Assembly (NCBI RefSeq): GCF_004025535.1 | Contig: NZ_QJRG01000033.1 | Location: 620,001-684,000, forward strand | From: Pseudomonas alkylphenolica | GTDB taxonomy: Bacteria > Pseudomonadota > Gammaproteobacteria > Pseudomonadales > Pseudomonadaceae | Reading direction: 5' to 3' | DNA length: 64,000 nucleotides | Shown here: positions 36,077 to 45,850 of the stretch, in pieces | Layout: every line of letters starts with the position of its first letter | How positions within the stretch are numbered: position 1 is the stretch's first letter | The notes under the pieces: generated by a model | The model's input: only the letters and a program-made list of their open reading frames with translations | What the model was told of the DNA's origin: nothing | Databases searched by the model: none | Position numbers and translations under genes: made by a program

Positions 36077-37173
36077 ACCGCGTCAAGCGTCTACTTGCAC
36101 CCCTGCTCTGCAGCGCCCTGCTGGTCGGCAGCCTCGAGGCCGCCGAGCAGCGCACGCTGCGGGTCTACAACTGGTTCGACTACATTACCCCGCAAACGCT
36201 GGTGGACTTCCAGAAAGACAGCCAGGTCAAGCTGATCTATGACATCTTCGACACCAACGAAGCCCTCGAAGCCAAGTTGCTGACCGGCAACTCCGGATAT
36301 GACGTAGTGGTGCCGTCCAACGTGTTCCTGGCCAAGCAGATCGAGGCCGGGGTGTTCCAGCCTCTGGACCGCAGCAAGCTGCCAAACTGGCAACACCTCG
36401 ACCCCAAGCTTATGAAGCTGATCGAGGCCAATGATCCCGGCAACAAATACGCCGTGCCCTACATGTACGGCACGGTGTTGATTGGCTTCAACCCGGCCAA
36501 GGTCAAGGCCGTGCTCGGTGACCACGCGCCGGTGGACAGCTGGGACCTGATATTCAAGGAAGAGAACATCGCCAAGCTCAAGCAATGTGGCGTAGCGCTG
36601 CTCGACTCCCCGTCCGAGATCCTGCCGCTTGCATTGCAGTACCTGGGCCTGGATCCGAACAGCGGCAAGCCGGATGACTACAAGAAAGCCGAAGCGTTGC
36701 TGCTGAAGATCCGCCCGCACGTTACTTACTTCCACTCGTCCAAATACATGGCGGATATCGCCAACGGCGACATCTGCGTGGCGGTGGGGTATTCGGGGAG
36801 CTTCTCGCAGGCGGCCAATCGCGCGCTTGAGGCCAAAAACGGTGTGGTCGTGGACATGCGCCTGCCCAAGGAAGGCGCGCCGATCTGGTTCGATATGCTG
36901 GCCATTCCGAAGGGCGCCGCCAACCCGGAGGATGCCTACACCTTCATCAACTACCTGTTGCAGCCCAAGGTGATTGCCCCGATCAGCGATTTTGTCGGTT
37001 ACCCGAACCCGAACAAGGACGCCACTGAACTGGTAACGCCGGCCATACGCAACAACCCGAACCTCTATCCCACTGAAGAGGCCATGGCCAAGTTGTACAC
37101 CCTGAAGCCCCTGGCCCGTGATGCGGAACGTGCGCGTACGCGAGCCTGGACCAAGATAAAGGCTGGTACCTGA
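36073..37173 (+). CDS. Polyamine ABC transporter substrate-binding protein (PotF/SpuD type)
   Basis: Periplasmic receptor for putrescine or spermidine. The 366 residues have a signal peptide (LLAPLLCSALLVGSLEA) and the PotF/SpuD start LRVYNWFDYITPQTLVDFQKDS, then YDVVVPSNVFLAKQIEAGVFQPLDRSKLPNW and GDICVAVGYSGSFSQA. The start ATG overlaps the aphA stop (ATGA), so uptake and deacetylation are coupled. The permease and ATPase are not nearby, so this is an orphan receptor that would share a transporter encoded elsewhere. Confidence 0.93.
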   Translation: MNRVKRLLAPLLCSALLVGSLEAAEQRTLRVYNWFDYITPQTLVDFQKDSQVKLIYDIFDTNEALEAKLLTGNSGYDVVVPSNVFLAKQIEAGVFQPLDRSKLPNWQHLDPKLMKLIEANDPGNKYAVPYMYGTVLIGFNPAKVKAVLGDHAPVDSWDLIFKEENIAKLKQCGVALLDSPSEILPLALQYLGLDPNSGKPDDYKKAEALLLKIRPHVTYFHSSKYMADIANGDICVAVGYSGSFSQAANRALEAKNGVVVDMRLPKEGAPIWFDMLAIPKGAANPEDAYTFINYLLQPKVIAPISDFVGYPNPNKDATELVTPAIRNNPNLYPTEEAMAKLYTLKPLARDAERARTRAWTKIKAGT

Positions 37174-37184
37174 TAAAAGCATCA

Positions 37185-37214
37185 GCCCGCCCCTGTCGAA
37201 AAACAGGGGCGGGC
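37185..37214. terminator. Terminator after the polyamine-binding protein gene
   Basis: GCCCGCCCCTGT (37185-37196) and ACAGGGGCGGGC (37203-37214) form a perfect 12-bp stem with a CGAAAA loop. T-rich sequence follows on the plus strand (ACTTTAATTC) and on the minus strand beyond the convergent gene, so it may serve both. Confidence 0.8.
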
Positions 37215-37228
37215 GCTCTGACTTTAAT

Positions 37229-37675
37229 TCAAAATTCCCTTACCCAGAACTTTGCACTGGTTATCGATTCAAAGGCATCGTTGTTTTCCAGCCTAAACGT
37301 AAAGCTGCCAGAAAAGCTACCATCATCCCTATAAAGTATTTCAGCCCCACCCAGATCGGCCACATAATTAAGAAACGGCGCACCCTCAGTGTCAATACTG
37401 TAGCCGGCGGTTACCTTCCCGCCGAGATCGTATGGCTGGATCAAGTGCCTGCCACTTTCAATATCCGTATCTACAGCAAAATCGATAATATGATTGCTGC
37501 TGCCTTTTTTCATGAAGGCTATCACAACTTTCGTACCAGGATATTTAACCACAGTCACAGAACCCTGAAATAATTTACCATCAATGAGCGCTACCAGATG
37601 GTCTTCGCATTGAGCCGTCGCAACCCCGCACCTGACCTTCTCAATGGCATCTTTAACACATTCCCGACTATTCAT
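37229..37675 (-). CDS. Orphan hypothetical protein, AT-rich
   Basis: A 148-residue protein with no family I recognise and no signal peptide. Start ATG 37675 has GGAAAGA upstream. It is beta-rich by eye (FQGSVTVVKYPGTKVVIAFM, IIDFAVDTD, SFSGSFTFRLENNDAF), with three Cys in the first 23 residues. Bases and codons are clearly more AT-rich than the surroundings, and the two sides (37176-37228 and 37676-37788) are also AT-rich; this suggests recent acquisition. It is convergent with the polyamine gene and has no partner. Confidence 0.6.
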   Translation of the reverse strand: MNSRECVKDAIEKVRCGVATAQCEDHLVALIDGKLFQGSVTVVKYPGTKVVIAFMKKGSSNHIIDFAVDTDIESGRHLIQPYDLGGKVTAGYSIDTEGAPFLNYVADLGGAEILYRDDGSFSGSFTFRLENNDAFESITSAKFWVREF

Positions 37676-37788
37676 GATCGTATCTTTCCGACTACATTAA
37701 AATTAGATGTAATACCCAAACGATCACGAATATATAGGCGAGAACTACAACACGTCCCCCATCAGATATATCAGTTGATATTTAACGA

Positions 37789-39336
37789 TTACCTCGATAG
37801 TTTCTGAGGTTTCAACCAGGCATTCACAAGGCGCTCTGCCGCCTCTTTTATATGAGCTTCTGGCACCGCAGCAAATCCAATCACCAACCCTGCCTGCTGT
37901 TCTACTGGGCCGCAGCTATTCGGCAACCAGTAACTGCTCAAGGCATTGAGTTCGACGCCAACGGCTTCTGCCTCAGTTACCAATTCACGCTCACGCTCGA
38001 GCCCTTCTACTGACAGGGTCAGGTGTAATCCAGCCGAAACTACCGGCATCGCACCCACACCCGGTATATCCTGCGGCCATGCCTTGAGTAATGCATCGCG
38101 GCGCGCCAGGGCCGCACGGCGCATTCGCCGGATGTGTCGCTGGAAGTGGCCCTGAATCATGAACTGTGCCATGACGCTTTGCGTGGCCACTTCGGAATGG
38201 CGCACATTCAATGCGCGCGCCCAGGAAAACGCGTGCATGAGCGACTCGGGCAGTACCAGATAACCCAGGCGCAATGCCGGAAACGCGATCTTGCCGAACG
38301 TACCCACATAGATAACCCGTTCATTTCGGTCAAGCACAGCCAGGGGCGCGAGTGGGGCGCCGTCATACCGGTATTCACCGTCGTAGTCATCCTCGATGAT
38401 CCAGCTGTCGTTGCGTTGCGCCCAGTCAAGCAGAGCGAGGCGCCTGGGCAGGCTCATGGTTACACCCGTAGGGTACTGATGAGCCGGTGTGACATAGGCC
38501 AGCTTGCAGTTATCGAACGACTCCAACACCGAGCAGTCCAGCCCTTCACTATCAACAGGCACACCCACGACGTGAGCACCAGCCGCCGCAAATGCGTGCC
38601 CAGCAGCTCGATAGCCCGGGTTTTCCACAGCCACCCTATCCCCCACTTCCATCAACAGCTGTGCACAAAGGCTGATGGCTTGCTGCGCACCACTGGTGAT
38701 CACAATTTGTTCAGCAACGCAGGAAAGCCCACGTGATCGACGCAGATAGGTGGCAATCAGCTCCCTAAGTTGCGGCTCACCCGCAGGATCACCGTAGCCC
38801 AGCGTCGCTGGATCCGGATTGCGCCAGAATCCCGCCTGCAGCTTGGCCCAGACGTCGAAAGGAAAGAGATCAAGCGCCGGTAAACCGACGCGAAATGCCC
38901 TGGGCGGGCCGCTTTTAGGTGCGGGCAAATGGTTGTTTTCCAACCGGCCAAGCGGACCGCTGTGGATAACTTTACTGGACAAATACTCAGTATTTCCGAG
39001 CGATTTTGTGGATAACCCTGTGGAAAAACCCAGGGATAACCCTGTGGATACTTTTGTGGATAGTTTTGGCAGCTGGCTGACGTAGGTGCCGTCACCCACC
39101 CGGCTTTCGATAAAACCCTCGGCGTACAACTGGTCGTAGGCGCGCACCACGCTGTTACGCGAAAGCGCCAACGCGTTCGCCATGTCTCGCGTGGCCGGCA
39201 GGCGCGTGCCGCTGCTAAGGCGGCCATCCAGCACGCGCAGGCGCAACGCCTGATACAGCTGACGGCTCAACCCCTGGCGCCGGTCAAGCACAATGCCCGT
39301 AGGGTCGAACGGAAGGCTGAATGGACGCTCACTCAT
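37789..39336 (-). CDS. MocR/PdxR family regulator (GntR helix-turn-helix fused to aminotransferase fold)
   Basis: A 515-residue PLP-binding regulator. GntR winged helix about 15-85 (LYQALRLRVLDGRLSSGTRLPATRDMANALALSRNSVVRAYDQL), then a linker and an aminotransferase-like domain (about 150-510) with the expected PLP Lys in TFGKIAFPALRLGYLV and YPTGVTMSLPRRLALLDWAQ. MocR proteins usually sense PLP or aminobutyrate-type ligands. Its linker carries a 12-base tandem repeat (39004-39063) encoding LSTK/LSTG units. It is divergent from an FMN split-barrel gene, which is the likely target. The N-terminal segment before the HTH reads MSERPFSLPFDPTG. Confidence 0.88.
   Translation of the reverse strand: MSERPFSLPFDPTGIVLDRRQGLSRQLYQALRLRVLDGRLSSGTRLPATRDMANALALSRNSVVRAYDQLYAEGFIESRVGDGTYVSQLPKLSTKVSTGLSLGFSTGLSTKSLGNTEYLSSKVIHSGPLGRLENNHLPAPKSGPPRAFRVGLPALDLFPFDVWAKLQAGFWRNPDPATLGYGDPAGEPQLRELIATYLRRSRGLSCVAEQIVITSGAQQAISLCAQLLMEVGDRVAVENPGYRAAGHAFAAAGAHVVGVPVDSEGLDCSVLESFDNCKLAYVTPAHQYPTGVTMSLPRRLALLDWAQRNDSWIIEDDYDGEYRYDGAPLAPLAVLDRNERVIYVGTFGKIAFPALRLGYLVLPESLMHAFSWARALNVRHSEVATQSVMAQFMIQGHFQRHIRRMRRAALARRDALLKAWPQDIPGVGAMPVVSAGLHLTLSVEGLERERELVTEAEAVGVELNALSSYWLPNSCGPVEQQAGLVIGFAAVPEAHIKEAAERLVNAWLKPQKLSR
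38961..38969 (-). promoter_or_regulatory. Perfect DnaA-box sequence within MocR gene
   Basis: TTATCCACA on the minus strand, the strong E. coli-type DnaA consensus. It is 38 bases from the array at 39004-39063. Confidence 0.5.
39004..39063 (-). repeat. Tandem array of 12-base DnaA-box-like units in the MocR linker
   Basis: Five 12-base units read on the minus strand, each a match or near match to TTATCCACA plus GGG or AAA: CTATCCACAAAA, GTATCCACAGGG, TTATCCCTGGGT, TTTTCCACAGGG and TTATCCACAAAA. The last is a perfect DnaA box (39007-39015). In the protein they give a four-residue repeat (LSTK VSTG LSLG FSTG LSTK). A further perfect box lies at 38961-38969. Confidence 0.8.
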
Positions 39337-39341
39337 GACAA

Positions 39342-39384
39342 TGGACCTATGAAATTAGCTGGAAATGGCTCTTACCATAGACCA
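39342..39384. promoter_or_regulatory. Possible MocR operator
   Basis: The 90-base gap between MocR and PaiB starts contains TGGACCTATG (39342-39351) and CATAGACCA (39376-39384), an imperfect inverted pair 24 bases apart. MocR proteins bind dispersed half-sites, so this is a plausible operator; the evidence is weak. Confidence 0.3.
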
Positions 39385-39426
39385 ATAGCCTGCCTAGGAT
39401 TGAACCATTCGCCAAGGACAATCCGC

Positions 39427-40056
39427 ATGTACACAGCTTCGAGCTTCAAGGAAACCGACCTCGATCAACTGCAGCAGCAGATCGAACAGACGCGCCTGGC
39501 CGTACTCGTCACCCACGGCGAACAGGGCCTGCAGGCCAGCCACCTGCCCTTGCTGCTCGATCGCAGCCAAGGCAGTAATGGCACGCTGTACGGTCACTTC
39601 GCCCGCGCCAACCGACAGTGGCAGGAGCTGGAGAATGGCGCCGAAGCCCTGGTGGTGTTTGCCGGGGCGGATGCGTATGTCAGCGCCGGCTACTACCCCA
39701 GTAAGGCTCAGGACCCACGCACCGTGCCCACCTGGAATTACGTCAGCGTGCACGCCTGGGGCAAGGCCGAGGTCTACCACGACGCCAAGTCCCTGCTGGA
39801 TATCGTAAGGCGCCTGAGCGATCGCCATGAACAATCCCAGGCCAAGCCCTGGTCGGTGGATGAAGCGCCCGCTGACTACATGGCCGGCATGCTCAAGGCC
39901 ATCGTCGGCTTCGCCCTGCCCATCGAACGCTTGCAAGGCACCCGCAAACTCAGCCAGAACCGTTCTGCCATCGATATCGAAGGTGTGCGTACGCGCCTGG
40001 CCAGCAGCACCGACCCTCTGGACAACCAACTGGCCGCAGTGATGCGCCAATCGTGA
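39427..40056 (+). CDS. FMN-binding split-barrel protein (PaiB family)
   Basis: From ATG 39427, 209 residues. The PaiB-like region is MYTASSFKETDLDQLQQQIEQTRLAVLVTH (N-terminus), VVFAGADAYVSAGYYPSKAQDPRTVPTWNYVSVHAWGKAEVY (FMN site) and MLKAIVGFALPIERLQGTRKLSQNRS. PaiB was described as a negative regulator; the fold is the pyridoxamine-phosphate-oxidase-like split barrel, so an oxidase or haem-type activity is possible. Divergent from the MocR gene, 90 bases apart; GNAT genes follow within 15 bases, suggesting one operon. Confidence 0.88.
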   Translation: MYTASSFKETDLDQLQQQIEQTRLAVLVTHGEQGLQASHLPLLLDRSQGSNGTLYGHFARANRQWQELENGAEALVVFAGADAYVSAGYYPSKAQDPRTVPTWNYVSVHAWGKAEVYHDAKSLLDIVRRLSDRHEQSQAKPWSVDEAPADYMAGMLKAIVGFALPIERLQGTRKLSQNRSAIDIEGVRTRLASSTDPLDNQLAAVMRQS

Positions 40057-40067
40057 AGGAATCTCCC

Positions 40068-40514
40068 ATGCCCAGCGTTACGATCCGCCCGGTTTCTGCC
40101 GATGACCACAGCGCCTGGCTGCCACTGTGGCAAGCCTATCAACGCTTCTATGAGACCCGCATCGCCGATGAGGTGACCGCGGTCGCCTGGCAACGCATGC
40201 TCGACCCTACCGAACCAACCAATGCCGCGCTGGCCTGGGTAGATGGCAAGGCGGTGGGCATGGTCCACTGGATCTATCACCGCTCCAACTGGAGCATCGA
40301 GAACTCCTGTTACCTTCAGGATCTGTATGTCCAGAGCGAACTGCGCGGCCTCGGCGTCGGCCGCCAGCTGATCGAATACGTCTACGCTACGGCCAAGGCG
40401 GCAGGTTGCGCCAAGGTGCACTGGTTGACTCACGAAACCAACGCCACTGCGATCAGCCTTTATGAACAAGTCGCCGAGCGGCCTGGCTTTATCCAGTTTC
40501 GCAAACCACTGTAA
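40068..40514 (+). CDS. GNAT family N-acetyltransferase
   Basis: A 148-residue acetyltransferase, ATG 40068 with GAAGGA 7 bases upstream. The acetyl-CoA loop is QSELRGLGVGRQLIEYVY (Q/RxxGxG/A), and the conserved tail is AKAAGCAKVHWLTHETNATAISLYEQV. The substrate is unknown. Same operon as PaiB (12-base gap) and a second GNAT gene (17-base gap). Confidence 0.9.
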   Translation: MPSVTIRPVSADDHSAWLPLWQAYQRFYETRIADEVTAVAWQRMLDPTEPTNAALAWVDGKAVGMVHWIYHRSNWSIENSCYLQDLYVQSELRGLGVGRQLIEYVYATAKAAGCAKVHWLTHETNATAISLYEQVAERPGFIQFRKPL

Positions 40515-40530
40515 GCCCAGGAGCCATTAC

Positions 40531-41205
40531 ATGAGTGCACCGTTGAACTGGCACCCGGCCAAGCGCCCACACCCCACAACCCTGGTCGGGCGCTTCATTC
40601 GCCTGGAAAAACTCGATCCCCGCCGCGATCGGGAAGACCTCTGGCAGGTATTCCAGGGGCCCGACGCTGACCCGAAACTCTGGGATTACCTGGCCTACGG
40701 GCCTTTCACCGAACGCGAAGACTTCGACCATTGGCTCGACAGCAACGCCGCCAGCAGTGACCCGCTGTTCTACAGCGTCATCGATAGCGCCAGCGGCCAG
40801 ACCCAGGGGATTCTCAGTCTGATGTCGATCGTGCCCGATCAGGGTCGCATAGAGGTCGGCCACATCGCCTTTGGCGCCGCCATGCAACGCACGCCCAGGG
40901 GCACCGAAGCGGTCTACCTGCTGAGCAAGCTGGCGTTCGAACTGGGTAACCGTCGCCTGGAATGGAAGTGCAACAACGACAACGCCCGTTCGAAAAGAGC
41001 GGCGGAGCGCTTCGGCTTCAGCTTTGAAGGGGTGTTTCGCAAGCACATGGTGATCAAGGACCGTAACCGCGACACCGCCTGGTTCTCGATTACCGACGAT
41101 GAATGGCCGGCGATCGCGGCGGGGTTCGAGCGCTGGTTGGGGGAAGACAATCAGCGCCCGACTGGACAGGTGCAAACACTGGAAGCCTGTCGCGCAGCTC
41201 GCTGA
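40531..41205 (+). CDS. GNAT family N-acetyltransferase, RimJ/RimL type
   Basis: From ATG 40531 (AGGAG upstream), 224 residues. RimL-like pattern: VGRFIRLEKLDPRRDREDLWQVFQ, QGILSLMSIVPDQGRIEVGHIAFGAAMQRTPRGTEAVYLLSKLAFELGNRRLEWKCNNDNARSKRAAERFGFSFEGVFRKHMVIKDRNRDT. Such enzymes acetylate protein N-termini, amino acids or drugs; the target cannot be told. Last gene of the PaiB-GNAT-GNAT run. Confidence 0.9.
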   Translation: MSAPLNWHPAKRPHPTTLVGRFIRLEKLDPRRDREDLWQVFQGPDADPKLWDYLAYGPFTEREDFDHWLDSNAASSDPLFYSVIDSASGQTQGILSLMSIVPDQGRIEVGHIAFGAAMQRTPRGTEAVYLLSKLAFELGNRRLEWKCNNDNARSKRAAERFGFSFEGVFRKHMVIKDRNRDTAWFSITDDEWPAIAAGFERWLGEDNQRPTGQVQTLEACRAAR

Positions 41206-41243
41206 CAATTGAGCGTGTAGCGCTCACTTGAGGAAAAAAGCGC

Positions 41244-41269
41244 AAAAAAAAGGGAGGCATATGCCCCCC
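41244..41269 (-). terminator. Intrinsic terminator of the pyruvate carboxylase operon
   Basis: On the minus strand a GGGGGGC stem (from 41269) pairs with GCCTCCC around ATAT, followed by eight T (41244-41251). It lies about 35 bases after the oadA-like stop. Confidence 0.85.
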
Positions 41270-41303
41270 AGAGGTTAACCGCTTGTAGATGAAGGCCTGA
41301 AAA

Positions 41304-43112
41304 TCAGCCTTCGATCTCGATCAGGATCTCGCCCGGGTTGACCCGGTCACCCTTGGCCACGTGGATGGCAACCACCTTGCCGGCGATGTCGGCCTGGACT
41401 TCGGTTTCCATCTTCATGGCTTCGGTGATCAGCACCGGCTGGCCGGCCTTGACCATGTCACCTTCCTTGACCAGCACATCGACGATGTTGCCTGGCATGG
41501 TGGTGCTGACATGGCCCGGTGCGCTGGCCTGCTTGCGCTTGCTGCTGCCACCGCCGACGAATTCGTTGAGCGGCTCGAACACCACTTCTTCCGGCATGCC
41601 GTCGATGGACAGGTAGAAGTGACGCTTGCCTTCGGCCTTGACGCCCACACCCGTGATGTCTACGCGATAGGTTTCGCCGTGGACGTCGATGACGAACTCG
41701 GTCGGTACACCTTCGCCACCAGCCGAGGCCACCTTGCCTGCTTCCGGAATCGGCAGCAGCACTTCTGGCGTCAGGGTGCCGGCTTCGCGCTCTTCGAGGA
41801 ACTTGCGCCCGATGTCCGGGAACATGGCGAAGGTCAGCACGTCTTCTTCGGACTTGGCCAGGTTGCCGATATCGGCACGCAGCTTGGTCATTTCCGGCTT
41901 GAGCAGGTCGGCCGGACGCACGTCGATTACTTCTTCGCTGCCGATGGCCTGACGACGCAGGGTCTCGTCGACCACACCCGGGGCCTTGCCGTAACCGCCT
42001 TGCAGGTACAGCTTCACCTCGTTGGTGATGGTCTTGTAGCGCTCGCCAGCCAGCACGTTGAAGAACGCCTGGGTACCGACGATCTGCGACGTCGGAGTCA
42101 CCAGCGGCGGGAAGCCGAGGTCTTCACGAACGCGCGGGATCTCTGCCAGCACTTCGTTCATGCGGTTGAGCGCGCCCTGCTCCTTGAGCTGGTTGGCGAG
42201 GTTGGAAATCATCCCGCCTGGCACCTGGTTCACTTGCACGCGGGTATCTACCGAGGTGAACTCGCTTTCGAACTGGTGGTACTTCTTGCGCACAGCATAG
42301 AAGTACAGGCCGATTTCCTGCAGCAGTTCCAGGTCCAGACCGGTGTCGAATTCGCTGCCCTTGAGCGCCGCGACCATCGACTCGGTACCCGGATGGCTGG
42401 TGCCCCAGGCAAAGCTGGAGATCGCGGTGTCGATGTGGTCGGCACCGTTCTCGATCGCCTTGAGCTGGCACATGGCAGCCAGGCCGGCGGTGTCGTGGGA
42501 GTGGATGAACACTGGCAGCGACTGTTCGGCTTTCAGAGCCTTGACCAATTCGCCCGTGGCATAAGGGGTCAGCAGGCCGGCCATGTCCTTGATCGCGATC
42601 GAGTCGCAACCCATGGCTTCCATCTGCTTGGCCTGGGCCACGAACGCGTCGATGGTGTGCACCGGGCTGGTGGTGTAGGCAATGGTGCCCTGGGCATGTT
42701 TGCCAGCGGCTTTCACGGCTTCGATGGCCACACGCAGGTTACGCACATCGTTCATGGCGTCGAAGATACGGAACACGTCGATGCCATTGACAGCAGCCTT
42801 GGCCACGAACGCTTTGACCACATCGTCGCTGTAGTGACGGTAGCCGAGCAGGTTCTGACCACGCAGCAGCATCTGCAGGCGGGTGTTAGGCAGGGCCGCG
42901 CGCAGCTTGCGCAGACGCTCCCACGGGTCTTCCTTGAGGAAGCGCACGCAGGCGTCGAAGGTCGCGCCGCCCCAGACTTCCAGCGACCAGTAGCCGACTT
43001 TGTCGAGCTTGTCGCAGATCGGCAGCATGTCTTCGGTGCGCATGCGGGTGGCCAGCAGGGACTGGTGGGCATCGCGCAGGATTGTGTCGGTTACAAAGAT
43101 TTTCTTGGACAT
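41304..43112 (-). CDS. oadA: Pyruvate carboxylase subunit B (carboxyltransferase and biotin domains)
   Basis: Transfers the carboxyl group from biotin to pyruvate, making oxaloacetate. The 602-residue protein starts at ATG 43112 (GAGGAAT upstream). HMGL-like carboxyltransferase about 1-300 (TDTILRDAHQSLLATRMRTEDMLPI, LEVWGGATFDACVRFL), a conserved domain about 310-460, and the biotinyl domain with EAMKMET at the end. Often annotated oxaloacetate decarboxylase alpha, but with the neighbouring biotin carboxylase it is the two-subunit pyruvate carboxylase of pseudomonads. The symbol is the common annotation. Confidence 0.93.
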   Translation of the reverse strand: MSKKIFVTDTILRDAHQSLLATRMRTEDMLPICDKLDKVGYWSLEVWGGATFDACVRFLKEDPWERLRKLRAALPNTRLQMLLRGQNLLGYRHYSDDVVKAFVAKAAVNGIDVFRIFDAMNDVRNLRVAIEAVKAAGKHAQGTIAYTTSPVHTIDAFVAQAKQMEAMGCDSIAIKDMAGLLTPYATGELVKALKAEQSLPVFIHSHDTAGLAAMCQLKAIENGADHIDTAISSFAWGTSHPGTESMVAALKGSEFDTGLDLELLQEIGLYFYAVRKKYHQFESEFTSVDTRVQVNQVPGGMISNLANQLKEQGALNRMNEVLAEIPRVREDLGFPPLVTPTSQIVGTQAFFNVLAGERYKTITNEVKLYLQGGYGKAPGVVDETLRRQAIGSEEVIDVRPADLLKPEMTKLRADIGNLAKSEEDVLTFAMFPDIGRKFLEEREAGTLTPEVLLPIPEAGKVASAGGEGVPTEFVIDVHGETYRVDITGVGVKAEGKRHFYLSIDGMPEEVVFEPLNEFVGGGSSKRKQASAPGHVSTTMPGNIVDVLVKEGDMVKAGQPVLITEAMKMETEVQADIAGKVVAIHVAKGDRVNPGEILIEIEG

Positions 43113-43123
43113 TATGGGATTCC

Positions 43124-44539
<1,416 letters not shown>

Positions 44540-44727
44540 TGGAGTATTCCCAAGGCCGCTAGAACAAACGAGTCGGCAAAGCCGGTCGGCGCGTGACCAA
44601 TCGTCGCTGGCCAGTCGCATCCTTACCCTAGCGCTGTCTCTGGATAAACAAAAATCAATATTTATTAGGGTGTGCATTAGCAAAAGCTTATAGTGCTGTT
44701 ACAAGGTTTTGCCGGGACAATAAAAAA

Positions 44728-45690
44728 ATGCGTAAGTCATTGATGCGTATGACATTGCGTCAATTGCAGATCTTCAATGAGGTCTGTGATTTGCGCTCTT
44801 ACAGCCGTGCAGCCGACGAGATGAGCCTGACGCAACCCGCCGTAAGTCTACAAATCCGCCAGCTCGAAGAGTTGGTCGGCCAACCGCTGTTCGAGTACGT
44901 CGGTAAAAAACTCTACCTGACGGAAGCCGCCGAGGCCTTGCAACGCGCCAGCCGCGACATTTTCGGCCGCCTGGAAAGCCTCGACATGCAGCTGTCCGAC
45001 ATGCAGGGCTCGCTGCAAGGCCAGCTGAAACTGGCTGTGGAATCCAGTGCCAAGTACTTCGTCCCGCACCTGTTCGCCGCCTTCAAGCGCCAGCACCCTG
45101 AAGTCAATCTTACCCTTACCGTGGTCAATCGGGCCCAGGCCATCCGCCGCCTGTCGGACAACCGCGACGACCTGATCATCATGTCCATGGTGCCCCAGGA
45201 CATGGGACTGGAGTTTTTACCGTTCCTGAACAACCCGATTGTCGCCGTGGCGCCGCCTGACCACCCGCTGTGCAAGCTGGAGAAGCTGCGCCTGCAGGAC
45301 CTGGAGCCGCATACCCTGCTGGTTCGCGAGCAAGGTTCGGGCACCCGCAAGGCTTGCGAAGAGTACTTCAAGGACAAGCGCGTGCACTTCACCCAGACCC
45401 TTGAGGTCGCTTCGGCCGATGCCCAGCGCGAATGCGTGATTGCCGGCCTGGGCATTGCCCTGCTGACCCGTCACGCACTGAACCTTGAACTGGCCACGGG
45501 CATCCTGCGCGAGTTACCGATTGAAGAGCTGCCGCTGTACCGCAGCTGGTGCGTGGTGCAGTCCAAGGCCAAGCGGCAATCGCCGGTGGCCTTGGCGTTT
45601 CTTGCATTCATTCGCAGCGAACGTGCGCAAATCAGCGAGCTTGTTGAGCGGTTTTCGGGGAATCTGCCGCCGATACTTGCCACACGTTGA
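44728..45690 (+). CDS. LysR family regulator of the pyruvate carboxylase locus (PycR-like)
   Basis: A 320-residue LysR regulator. HTH MTLRQLQIFNEVCDLRSYSRAADEMSLTQPAVSLQIRQLEELVGQPLFEYVGKKLYLTEA; effector domain with AAFKRQHPEVNLTLTVVNRAQAIRRL. The ATG at 44728 is followed by in-frame ATGs at 44743 and 44749, so the start may be later. It is divergent from the carboxylase genes with 188 bases between, which suggests direct control; in P. aeruginosa the corresponding regulator is known as PycR. The 3' end overlaps a small convergent gene. Confidence 0.9.
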   Translation: MRKSLMRMTLRQLQIFNEVCDLRSYSRAADEMSLTQPAVSLQIRQLEELVGQPLFEYVGKKLYLTEAAEALQRASRDIFGRLESLDMQLSDMQGSLQGQLKLAVESSAKYFVPHLFAAFKRQHPEVNLTLTVVNRAQAIRRLSDNRDDLIIMSMVPQDMGLEFLPFLNNPIVAVAPPDHPLCKLEKLRLQDLEPHTLLVREQGSGTRKACEEYFKDKRVHFTQTLEVASADAQRECVIAGLGIALLTRHALNLELATGILRELPIEELPLYRSWCVVQSKAKRQSPVALAFLAFIRSERAQISELVERFSGNLPPILATR

Positions 45691-45850
45691 TGGCCTGCAA
45701 TTCCGGAAAGTCGGCTATTTCCTGAAGCAGCCGCCGTTGCTCGGAGTAGCTTTCGATCGCGCGGCGAAACTCCATGCGGCGCTGATCTTTCTCCTGCTGC
45801 TTGCGGGACTTGGCATTGGGTTGATACGAGCCATCGAATTCACGAGCCAT
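45632..45850 (-). CDS. Small charged protein, unknown function
   Basis: A 72-residue protein beginning MAREFDGSYQPNAKSRKQQEKDQRRMEFRRAIESY, with a strong ribosome site (AGGGAG) 7 bases upstream. It is highly charged and helical by eye, and its last 59 bases overlap the end of the LysR gene in antisense. I know of no function; the good ribosome site and plausible codon use support a real gene. Confidence 0.6.
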   Translation of the reverse strand: MAREFDGSYQPNAKSRKQQEKDQRRMEFRRAIESYSEQRRLLQEIADFPELQAINVWQVSAADSPKTAQQAR

